64,000 nt of DNA from Talinum fruticosum. Taxonomy: Eukaryota > Streptophyta > Magnoliopsida > Caryophyllales > Talinaceae. A program made the translations under genes and the position numbers. Location: NCBI GenBank assembly GCA_021018815.1, contig JAITYX010000052.1, forward strand, positions 3,152,501-3,216,500, in the 5' to 3' direction. The notes under the pieces were generated by a model. The model ran no database searches. It was not told where the DNA came from and worked only from the letters and a program-made list of their open reading frames with translations. Position 1 is the first letter of the stretch, and every line of letters begins with the position of its first letter. This document shows positions 1 to 11,100 of the stretch, one piece after another.

Positions 1-2242
1 AAAAAAACCCTTAAAGGTCATACTGTTCACATCTAAGAAAAAAATGACTTATTTTCGTCCAATTGTTCTAAAGGTTGGTTTATTTTCATCCAATTTCCCC
101 AAAAATATGCTACAATTACAAATTATAAATTAATAAAATAAATAATTTTCTACCATAATTCTATATTTTGTTTCTCTAGCTCCCCTTATTGAGTTATCGT
201 TCACATAATGTTCCCACTAATTCATGGCCTCTAACTAGAAAGACATAATTAGACAATAATAATTCCTATTACTAACTAGCCCAACTATAATGAAGAATCA
301 AAAACAAAAATAAGGTTAGCTTTGGCATCCCACTCATAGCTCTTTGCCAATAGTTAAGAAGCGAAGAGAGTTGTGCAAACTTGAGTTCGGATTGAACTAA
401 ACAAAAAGATTCCGATCAAGATTTCTTGAGGTGTTTAATTCTATGGGGGATGATGACGTCTTATGTTTAGGCTCCTTCTCTTGAGCGATAAAGGTTTCTT
501 AAGAGTGAAAATGTGATCAAGTATGCTTCCAAGAAACAACACGTGAACTCTTCAATCACACTTGTGCCAAATGGTTTCTGGCAGACCTTCTTGGGCCGGA
601 CTATATCACTCACATTGTAATTTCCAAAAAGGACAAGGAGTTGAATATTAGGGGAGGATGGAATTGCTTTGGAGGAAGACTTATGTGGAGAATCTTCATT
701 GTCGGGCTAGTCCTAATTCCATGACAGAGTTCTCAACTTCAACGACTATTCGGCTTAGGCAAATTTTCCATTAAGAGGAGGGACTTCACTGAGTCTTGAA
801 GTGGCGATGATACCAATTGCTCCGGACATGACTGCTTCTTGTGATTGGGAGGAATAGCAACTGTAGTAGACTGCCACAACCTTTCTTACATAACTTCAAC
901 TCTCGAGCTCCAGTTACTCCAGAGAAGACCATAATAAATTAAAGAATGACATATTTTTGAGATTCAAAAATTGAGAATATGAGGTCAAAACATGATGACT
1001 TCACCTCTCTTCTCAAGAAATGGGGAGACAACTTGATGGATGAGCATACTTTGCGATTTCTTTTAAAAAAAACAAAAAACTATGTTGATCAAGGAGTAGC
1101 TGAAGAGTGAAATGAAGAAGTATTTGGTGAAGTTAGGGTGCAAATGTACAATTTCATGGGCATGATTACTTCAATTTGAAAGAAGAGTCGGCTTACAAAA
1201 ACAAGGTTGAGTATAGGAAGCATGCAAAAAAGATTTGCCCATGGCTACTTTAATCGATGAGATCTCGTAGAGACAAAGAACTATAGCATAATAGGTCAAG
1301 ATGACTGACAAAATCCCAAGATGATTTCATAGGAAGACTATAATGTACTTTAAGACAAGTACAATTTTTATGTTGTCTATTCCAACGAAGGGGACTTCTA
1401 CTCCCTTTTATTGAGTTGAGTCCAAGCCATGAAAGCTCAAAGTGAATGGGTTGGTCTCACCTTCTTTGAAATACTCAACAAGGCAGGACATTGAGCTTCA
1501 TTTCTCAGGGCCCTTCATGAATGTTTGCAATAACGAGGGTCTCATATCGATAGCATGACTGTGGGCATTCCTACGTGAAATTTATGAAACCTGGAAAGGA
1601 GACATCACGAGAATGTTGCAAAATTTTACCGTGCAGAAAAGTTGGTTACAATCACGACTGTATCCCCAAGAGCTTTGGTGTCTATGTTATAATGAAATAT
1701 CAACCAATTGGCTGTGCCTACAAGTCGCTATAAGAGGTGCTGGGCATCAAAGGGGAATCATTGGTAGCTTGATTTCATATAATCAGAATGCTCTTGTTTG
1801 GACAACCTGCTGTCATCATGATCACTAAAAAGCCTGTTCATTCGAGAATCAAGGCTGAAAGATCATGAGTGATTAAGGGTTGTGAGTAAACTCAATATTG
1901 AGATAGCCTATGACCATAAAAAGTAAGAGTCCCATACTTATACTATAAGGAGCGGAGACTTTGAGGAGAAGTAGATAGGTTGGATGAATTGGTATGTGTC
2001 TACACTTCCTTCATGGTGCAACCTGATGGACTTTTGTGCTTTCCAAGGAATTGCAGAGTGATCCTCTGTTCTCATCTTCTCCTCATTCTAGTCGTGGAGA
2101 TCTAAGTGAGATACTAGGATGTCATCCACTAGTGCCCATATTGATCTAATTTTTGGTTTTTAGGGGTGAGTATCAAACACTTCCCACATGTAAATCTCTC
2201 ACTTCCAACATGTGAGGCCAAAAACTCATGGCTCACAGAACA
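1..2242. other. No gene recognised; decayed sequence
   Basis: No intact gene is visible. Between about 420 and 2100 on the plus strand there are protein-like stretches broken by many stops and frame changes, for example around 960-1065 and 1130-1250, and a Cys-rich stretch near 1590-1665. They suggest a decayed gene or transposon, but I could not assign them to a family. The first 400 bases are AT-rich with nothing recognisable. Confidence 0.4.
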
Positions 2243-2571
2243 GATCAAAAGGGATACATTGACCTGAAAGAACCAAAAACAATCATAACCTACAACGACC
2301 AAAGTCGATTTCGTCCTCACCTAATACCTTAACATTCAGATCACAATTAGCAAATATATCTCAACATTACCACCAAAATGATTCAAAAATCCCTCAATTT
2401 AATTTCTGCAATTATATTTCCACAGTCCCACACCAGTCTAATGTACACGACAGATCAAAAGAGAAACAATAATCCAAAAGAACAAAAAATAAAATAAAAT
2501 CATAACCTACGACCATTTCTTCCTTCCCTGATACCTATTTCAGCTCACAATTAACAAATATGTCTCAACCA
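2243..2571. repeat. Diverged tandem duplication, unit about 210 bp
   Basis: Two similar blocks, about 2243-2363 and 2451-2571, carry the same order of landmarks: a GATCAAAAG start, a run of AAAGAACAAAAA type, CATAACCTAC, then CTCACAATTA-type sequence followed by CAAATATATCTCAAC or CAAATATGTCTCAAC. Divergence is substantial, so the duplication is old. No coding content is seen. Confidence 0.55.
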
Positions 2572-2746
2572 TATATTAATCCACAGTTTTATGTTTCTGT
2601 AGCATATTGCTAGGCCTTAATCCTTTCAACAACCTTTCAGCAAATGATTCAATAGCCCTAATGTCAACGCTATTCGCTCCCCAAACTGAAAATGAGCAAA
2701 TAATTACCATTACCGTAAACTGTAAAGCACAAAGTTGATTCCTGAT

Positions 2747-2983
2747 TCTAGGGTGGGATTGACGGCTCAAATTAAAGCCATGAAACAAGTAGCTGGCAAA
2801 TTAAAATTGGAACTGGCACAATTCGCAGACTGAGAAGCCTTTGCATAATTCGCTTCTGATCTTGATAAAGCTACTCAGAATCAAGTAGGCAGAGGTCAAC
2901 AATTACGTGAATTGCTTAAACAACCCCAGTCTGTCCCTCTCAAGGTAGAAGAACAGATAATGACTATTTATACTGGAACAAAA
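2747..2983 (+). pseudogene. atpA: Nuclear plastid DNA: fragment of atpA (ATP synthase CF1 alpha)
   Basis: In one frame this reads as the C-terminal third of chloroplast ATP synthase alpha: SRVG, then [19 protein letters not shown], later [12 protein letters not shown], then [10 protein letters not shown] and [11 protein letters not shown]. The wording is that of the plastid protein, not of mitochondrial ATP1. Two in-frame stops, TGA at 2831-2833 and TAA at 2846-2848, show that it is dead; the second is a CAA to TAA change, as expected from decay of methylated C. Both ends are abrupt, with no flanking plastid sequence. It lies downstream of the helicase exon on the opposite strand, probably within its intron or replacing its missing exons. 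Confidence 0.88.
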
Positions 2984-3195
2984 TTATTTTATGGAAATAG
3001 AATTCCATCTAATTTCAGCGCTTGAACCCCCCACCTCTCCTGCCATGCCCAATCTACTAAATAATAAAAGCTAATCTTAAAAGTGACATAGCCATCACAA
3101 CCCACAATGTGCTAGAATCGAGCTCCTCACTCCACCCCTCAAAAACCCTAAATTTATCAAAGGCAACAGCAAAAACAAAAAGAGTAAAGACTCAC

Positions 3196-3569
3196 AGGTA
3201 TGACAAAGGCCAGCGTCTTCCCAGACCCAGTTTGCGCCGCACCAAGAATGTCACGACCGCAGAGAGAATGAGGCAAAGAAGCCCTCTGAATATCAGTCAT
3301 CTTGGTATACTTGCAGTCCCTCAACCCATCCCTGGTGTTCTTCGACAAGGGCAATTGCTTGAACAGCTCGACCCCAGCATACCTTGAGAAGGTATCCTCG
3401 CCAAGTTTACCCACGGGAGAGTCGCTAGGCAATGGAGGAGAAGAGAGAGGGTTGGAGCCCGAAGGGGTTTGCCGAATTCAATCCATTTTTGGAGGAGCTC
3501 CATCTCTTGGGCTTCATTTTGCCGCCGTTGCTTGGCAAGGCTACGGCGCGCTGACTTGGGTCTTCGCAT
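3196..3569 (-). CDS. RH32: DEAD-box RNA helicase RH32-like, first exon only, frame broken
   Basis: RH32-type helicases are nucleolar DEAD-box proteins of the yeast Hca4/Dbp4 group, acting in rRNA processing (family knowledge). The exon starts with MRRPKSARRS and a basic N-terminus, continues ELLQKWIEFGKP, then in another frame SDSPVGKLGEDTFSRYAG, the Q-motif region (KMTDIQRASLPHSLCGRDI) and the Walker A motif AQTGSGKT, ending LAFVIP at a good GTGAG donor (3195-3191). The two frames join near a run of four G at 3464-3467 (plus strand); the exon is one base short or two bases long there. Motif II (DEAD) and all later exons are absent from 1-3195, so the gene either has a first intron running past the window edge or is truncated. 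It is head to head with the ataxin-2-like gene at 5163. Identity is well supported; whether it is functional is open. Confidence 0.8.
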
Positions 3570-5162
3570 GGCTAGGGTAGGAAGGTGGGAGGAGAGAGAA
3601 AGTTTGCAGCTTTGAGGGTTTTAGGGAGGTTTCTCGCGAGACAGACGTTAGAGCCGCTTCAAGGGCTGTGGGGCGGATTAGGGTTTGGCGATTTGGCTGA
3701 TGGGTAAATGGATAGAAGCTGCTAGAAGAAAGCTAGGTGCTCACCAGCAGTCACTACTCGAGGAACATAATAATTCTCGCAGAAATGGGATTTTGCTTGG
3801 TTTGTCTAATTTTTCAATCTTTAATCTTCAAATTATGTTTAAATAAGGGATGACTGATTATAAAGGAATTGTTACAAAAATTTCGACTTTAAATTATGTA
3901 TATATGGAGCATAATTTTTACATTTTTAATGCATTGAAAAACAAAGTTCTATGAGGATTAATAATTTGTTAAATTATAGAATTAGCAAGGAGAATTTTAT
4001 AATAATGATGTCTTACTTTCTTTGATCAAAATCTAATACAATTTGTGGTTTGATTTTTTTAAAAAAACAAAACAAAATGTTGAATTTTAAGTTTGCCTCA
4101 AATGTTATTGTTGAGTATGTGTTTTATTTGAAAATGTCTTGATGCAAGATTTTTACTTACTGATTTGTTTAAATTGTATGAATTATTTCATTACATTACC
4201 TACCAAAATTGTACAAATTTATATTTATTGATGAATTTGTAGCAAACTACTTTGGTCAAATGTTGACTAATATACAAAATACTAACTTTTCATTTAAAAT
4301 TTTAATCTTTTAAAACATTATGATTTTAGTATAAGGAGTTTAAGACATAGAAGTTCAACATGTTGTTCTTATAAAAATTATAATAATCACTAATATAGAA
4401 AAATATAATTAAAATAATTTTTTTAAAAAGTTCTATAGAAATTATTAAAGCAATTCTGTTTTTGTGTGAAAAAACCCATTTTGACACTCGATGAACTATT
4501 TCTAATTTTTTTAAAAAAGTGATATCAATAGCATACCCAATTTTCTCACTAAGAAAAATATTGTACCCAATTACTTAATTTTAATTTTTAACCAATTGGA
4601 TAAGACATTTCACATAAAAGTTATTGTGAGATAAAAATTTTTACGAGTGATTTTTACGTTTCTTGAAATCAGTCTCTTTGTAGGTAGAAATACAAACATG
4701 GTAAAATTATTATAACGAAATTTCTCCCTTCTAAAACGAGATTCAAATAAAAGTAATCGTCATTGCTATTGTTGACTTGACTAATAAAACATCCCATAGT
4801 AACTTTTATTGCAATTAGTACAAAATTTACTATAAAAGTATGTTTCACGATATATTTTACATGAAGCATTAGAATGTGAGACTTTGCTATTTTTTAAAGA
4901 AAAACAGAAAAAGGGAAAAAGAAAAGAAAGTGAAGGCGGTCCGTTATTGTGTAGTGTAGATGCAAAAGTTGCGAACTTGCAACGAGAAAGAGACGTGGGG
5001 TTTGACAGCTGACTGGCGAAGGTGTTCATTTCAATTTGTATCGCATTCACCGAGCCACGCTCGATCTCTGCTTCCCCTTCTTCTCTCTCCGCCTGGCTCC
5101 CAGTCACAGAGAGAGAGACAGAGAGAGAGGAAAGTGCAGGAGAAACAACCCATAAAGGAAAA
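3570..5162. promoter_or_regulatory. Shared divergent upstream region of the RH32-like and ataxin-2-like genes
   Basis: About 1.6 kb separates the two divergent start codons, with no other gene. The middle (about 3800-4900) is very AT-rich. The last 150 bases before the ATG at 5163 hold a pyrimidine-rich stretch (about 5064-5100) followed by a GA-repeat (about 5108-5131), typical of plant core promoters and 5' leaders. I cannot place a transcription start or a convincing TATA box. Confidence 0.5.
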
Positions 5163-8100
5163 ATGGGGAGGATCACGGAATTCGCCCAAGAAGATGCCAC
5201 ATATTCACCCTCATCACTCTGCGAAGCTCTTCTCTTTACCACCATGTGCATCGTTGGCCTCCCTGTTGAAGTTCACGTCAAGGATGGTTCTGTTTATTCT
5301 GGGATTTTCCACACCGCTTCTGTTGACAAGGGTTACGGTCTCTTTCTTTCTCCTACCCTTTCTTGATCTTTCTTAGTCTCTTAGAATGTCTTAACTTATG
5401 TGGGAGATTTTTGCTTTTCTGGGGTTTGTCTGTATTCCTCTATATTACTTGTGGGTTGTGGTTTCAGAGGATGATTTAATGTGGGTTCGGTGGTATTCAC
5501 TTGGGTCTAGCTGGTTTTGATCTGGGTTTGTTCTGTGTTTTTTGCCCCCTTGATGCATAGCAAGATCTTCATTGGGTTTGCTCTTGGGGGAAATTGTTGC
5601 AATTCAATGTAGTTTGTTTGAGGCTTTTGCGTTTCTTTGATGTGCGTTCGTTTTCTATTGCTTGTTTTTGGTTGCGAACTTGCGATTGAGTGTGATATAG
5701 AACTAGGATTGACTGTCAGCTGTCAATTGGGTTTGTTTTTTTGTATAGGCGTTGCTTTGAAGAAAGCCAGGGTGATTAAGAAGGGAAGTCATAATGCCAA
5801 TGTGCCAAATGAGGGCCTAATAGAGACTCTGGTGATTCTTCCCAAAGATCTTGTTCAAGTTGTTGCCAAGGTCCGATATGCCCTAACTTTATCTTCTACT
5901 ACAGCGTGTTAGTATCAGTTACAGATCGCACAGATGTAGAGAATTCTCATTATTTCACTTATCTGCATTATGGACAGGGTGCAATGCTTCCTCGAGAGCT
6001 TTTCCAAGTGCTGCAAGTCGTGATAATGAGGTTGCCATATGCAGGCCTATTGGTGGTTCTCAAAGTTCTGAAAATGGAGCTGTTATTAGTGAGGTGATGA
6101 ATCCGGAAAGGTAACTGCTTCATGGTTTATTTCTTTTGTGATTACTTTTGGATTCTCAAGCATTTCTTGTTTTTGGTTCCTGAAACTTGACTATGGAGAC
6201 AATTTGTGCCAGACCTTCACACGCAACCACCCCTCCCCCCCAAAAAAAAAAAAAAAGATAAAGGAAATAAAGATGATTCATCCTTATGCAACCAGTCTCC
6301 ATAGAAGTCTACTTTGAAATACATGGTGATAGATGAACATAGCAGAAATTTTATGGCAAGTTTTACGGATATATTGTAAGTCTGAAGCTGCGGAGGTCTT
6401 GTACTGTGTATTGTGAGAGCTTCTAGTTGTGTTTTTCTTGAAGCGTACGATGGGCTTTCCATTTTTTCATGTGATGCGCCGTGTAAGGAGTGGTCATCTC
6501 TGGCAATGTACTTTGCAAGTTCCTTGTTCTGTTGTTGTATTCCATCACAATTTTCCATGCGGCTTCAGATATCACTTGCGCCCTTTGTTGACATTCTGCA
6601 GCAATGCAAGTGTCTACCTCAGTGTCTCTAGTGGATTGCTAAGGAGAGAGAATATGATGATACGTGTTTTGCACTGCAGTAGGATTGAATTATGAGGATT
6701 ACCTTGTGTGAAGAGAAAAAGGTTTGTAATTGGTAATCCATCATTTTGGTGCTTGATAATACGGTTTCCACTGTTATCTTGAGGGTAATGACTTTATTTG
6801 ACTCTCTTTGCTGACATATAGGTCAATGTGGGGCCTCAAGCAATAAATAAAGAAGGTTGTGTCAGAGTTAAAGTTACTATTGCGATTCCATGGAAATTCA
6901 TTTCTGACAGGAAAGAAACAGTTCTTGGGTTTGCTGTTGTTGAGTGTTGGGTTGAAATTAGTCGCAAAATAGCCTGTTTTTGTCAAAATGTCAAGACATG
7001 CATAGTGTGCTTTCAGAATGATGGTTTTACAAAATTTTTTTTTATCAATTTCAGGATGATCCGTGCATTTGTGGTTAAGTGTGTAATTGTTAGTTGCAGC
7101 TTTGAGTAGAAATATGTGTACTTAGTGTTGGTCATTGGCTCTGCCCCATGGGTCTCAGTTTTGATTCGTGCGCTCTTTGGGTGAAATGATTTAGTGTCAT
7201 TATGTGGTTTGAGAGGGACCAAAAGGAAGCTTCTTAGGTTGAGGATATGGGGATTATGTTGTGAATAGCACTTGCTTGGAGAATATAGCATTGAGGCTCT
7301 TTAGCATTACTCAGGAGAATGTGGATGAGTTGTCCAAAAAGGGATCATCTTCAGGATTTTTAATGACTAATACTAGACTGGTAGTTATTTACTTAATTTG
7401 GATTCGCGAGGTAGGTGGTTACCTTGTCGTGCAATCGTTATGTTATATATTGTCTCTTGTGTGGACCACAAAAAGTATGTTGACAGTTAGCTACATGTCT
7501 AATACTCTTATTGGATTTTCGTTCATATACTTTTAATTTAATTTATGGAAGATGCTGAGATCTAAATGAGGACTTAAATGCTTCCACATCTCACTATGGT
7601 ACCTAAAAGGTGCTACTTTGCAAAACCATTTTGAGAACAAGCACAACTTTGGGTTTGGGTTTCCTTCACCACTTGAACTTGGAGGCATTTGACAGTCAAT
7701 AACTTCTAGAGATGAAGGGCTTTTGTTAATAGATGTCACTTTCGGAAATTCAGCCCATAGTTACTATGATAATGGATTGTCAGGTAGTTTCGGGGTTAGG
7801 GTTTTTTGGGGGGACTCAGTGTGCTAGTTTCTTGTGCTAATTTTGTTTGATTTTGATTGCTGGCTCAAGATTGTGGTACATAGACTGCTAGGAAAAGGAC
7901 AACAGATCAACCCACCTGCTTGAAGGTGGGGAGGTAAGTGTTGGTCATTCCTGTACTATAGCATAGGACATTGTTTAAGGTACTTCCTGAGTCCAAATTT
8001 ATTGAGTATAAGCTACATAACTTCAAATGCTATTGGGAAGGATGGATGACCAAAAATGCCTATTGTTCCCCTATCTTCGCTTTTACTTGTTTAGAGGGCT

Positions 8101-11100
8101 TTTGGAATGTGAGGGAAACCCCTTTTCAACCAGAAGTAGTTTCTGTATGACCGATATCTTGAAAATCTGAGGGATTTTAAAAAATTCCTGGTATTGTGGA
8201 GCTTTTTGGCCAACATAGACTTGACACTAGTACTTTTATTTAATCTTTGGATAGTGTTTTCTTTAATCGTTGAAGGTCTTCCTGAGCATTTTAAAAAAGT
8301 ATTTTAGATCTCGTTGTCGAAATTAACAGAACAAAAGAGTTACTGAGCTCATAATTAGTTCTTCTGTTGTAATTAATCAAACTCAGCTTTTAGTTGAGGA
8401 CTTGAGCTTGTACTTTTATTGCCTTCCAATCTTGCTTCATGGGTTTGAACCCTAGTAGCTTGCACCCGTAGTTATTGGATACTCTATGTACCATCACAAT
8501 CCTTGTTTCAGAGCATTCATTCTGAAGCCTAAATTGGACTAAATTTGTACAAGTATCGATCAGATTTGCTTTTAGGAACAAGTGATCCTGGAGGCATTTT
8601 CTGCTAACTATGTGTCAACCTTCTAGTGGTTAAGTAGGTAATGAGTTTGGTGGGCAAAGGCATTTGGACTGAGGTAGGCTTGTTTTTCTCCCTTATGCAG
8701 GCATTTGCCCCTCTGATGGACTTCAAGATGATAGACCATAGAGGGCTTGACCTTTACTGATGAGAAAAAGGATCTAATTTTGGATTTAGTTTGACGTTTA
8801 TCAAAAGAACAAATAGTTTTGTTGATTGTGGATATTATACTTTGCCTTTTGAAATATATTGTCATCTCAGATTCTTGTTTATGCGGTGGCAGACAGGATG
8901 CAGTTGGCAGACCTCAAGAGGAAGAAGATGGTCACAATCATTATTCTGAGTTTGTAAAGGAGGTAAATTTTGGTTTATACAATTTTCCATTCCATTGCCA
9001 GAGTATGTTTGCTTTCTCAGCATTAGTGTAATTAGGCCCTGATTTTGCCATGCAGGCTCCTGCAGTTAATGGGTCAAGTCCAAGCTGTAAGTACAATATT
9101 TATTTTAGCTTTCATTAGCTGAAGCTTGTCTGTTTATCCCTGAAATTTGCCATGTGGCTCAGGAGAGCTATATTGTAGACCCATTTCGAATTTAACATAC
9201 AGAAATCTAGCAGAGTACAGTGTGGGTCATAGAAGCTAGGACTAGTGCTATCTGGTGACAGGAAAAACTTCGACCCTACTAAATTGGGAATAAGACCGGC
9301 ACTTGAACTCATTGTGGGATATATCAATTGCCTACTTGAAGTAATGGGTGCCTTGGGATGTTTCCTGATGTAATTTGGTTTTGTTCTGTAAAATAGACTT
9401 TATCATCTCTAATTTGACTAGCATAACATCATCCCCTGGAGGATGAAGAACTTGACTGGTGTGATCTGCCCTAACATATTTCCTTATGTATGTTCTGCGC
9501 TTATTCTCTCCTAAAATTCCTGTAACTTGTCCATTTAAAACAAGGAAAAAAAGAATACTTTTAGTAACCTTTGCTCCATGACCCATATGCTTTATTCACC
9601 AAATCAGCTTGCTGTTCCTGCTATTTCTCTTGATAGTGAGTTCTGCTTCATATTGATTCAGTTGGCTGCTTTGCCATTTTTACGAAATTTTCTCTCGTTT
9701 CTTTTTGTATGGTGTGAATAACTATTTGAATTTGGGATACCATGCTTCCAGTGAATGGTTACTACATTGGATTGGATGTAAAGAAGGAACATAACACAGT
9801 GATTGCATCCAACCAGCCAGAAAATGGGAACCCCACTGCAAATGATACCTCTCCCAATAGCAAATTCATGAATCAGTTCCATGATACTAGCCTTCCGAAA
9901 GAATTTACACGTTTGGAGTCTGTTACTTCAGGGGTCTCTGACTCTGTCAAACCAGACACTGATTCAGTTCACAGTGGCTTGGCTGTTGCTGCAGAAATGG
10001 CTCCTCAAAACCCACTTGTTAATAGAACCGCCAAGGTAAACATGGTTGCCTGAATTATGCATTTGAGCATACATTGTATCTATTCTCAAAGAAATTCATG
10101 AACTGCAGCATTTAGTATTGTTATTATCATTCTTACTGATGATGTGCTAAGTTTCAGGAATCTAAGCTCAATCCAGGAGCAAAAGTGTTTTCTCCATCTT
10201 TTCCAAACTTCAGATCGACCCCACCTCTGGTGCAAACAGGTCCAAGCATGGCTTACGTTTCTAATAGCATTCCTGCAGTACAAGTTGCTGCTGCTTCTCA
10301 GCCAGAAGTTGGAGTCAGACCTGTTGCACCACGCTCATCGTGGCCCATTAAAGTTTTCCCATACGTTAATTCTACACCAACAAACGCTGACAGTGGTCTT
10401 CAGTACAACCAACCTGTATGTATAATAAGTTAATTCAAGTTCTGTTTTTGAGTTAAGATGTGGAAGACCTCAGAGTTCTAATTGTGTTCTCGTTTCTGAT
10501 TCAAGCTTAAGAAGTTTTTCCGGTCTACCTGCTTTCTTTTCAGTCCCCTCCCCTTGATGAACACGGGTGCTATTTTTCCGAACAAACATTCATGAATAGA
10601 TGGCACAAAAAATGGTAAAATGGAATAGAGGCTCCTAAGCAGGAATTGTGGAGTGTAATTGTAGGCTTTCTAATATGTATAATATTGAGTTATCAGGGTG
10701 AATATAATAGTCATGATAGCAGTGGTGTTTACAGAAATAGAGAGATATTTAGGAACACTTTTGAAGGCAAAACTAGGAAAATGGGGAAGGTTGAGGGGAG
10801 AGGGAAGATGACAGGGCTAACAAACAGCATTTTTTGATAAGGAAAAAGTAGTATATATAATGAATGAACAAAAGAAAAGGATGCAAAGCTAGCATCCTAC
10901 AAAAGACTATACACAACCAAAATACAAACTATCTACAAAGTCTGTCACCTCAAAAGTTGAAGAGCAGAACTTCCCATTCTTCCCAAACATTAGTCTTAAT
11001 GAAGTCATCCTTTAAGCACTAGAGAGTAATTTCAACACCCTCGAAAGCTCTTCAATTTCTCTCTCCAAATACTCCAAAAATCACGTGGTAAAATCATGGC

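Noticed and set aside
4781..5251. 156-residue open frame on the minus strand
   Set aside because: It is antisense to exon 1 and the leader of the ataxin-2-like gene; its composition mirrors the GA/CT repeats and it resembles no family.
6828..7109. 93-residue plus-strand frame in intron 3 considered as an exon of the ataxin-2-like gene
   Set aside because: Exon 3 (ending in phase 2) joins directly to 8893 in phase, and this frame has no family wording.
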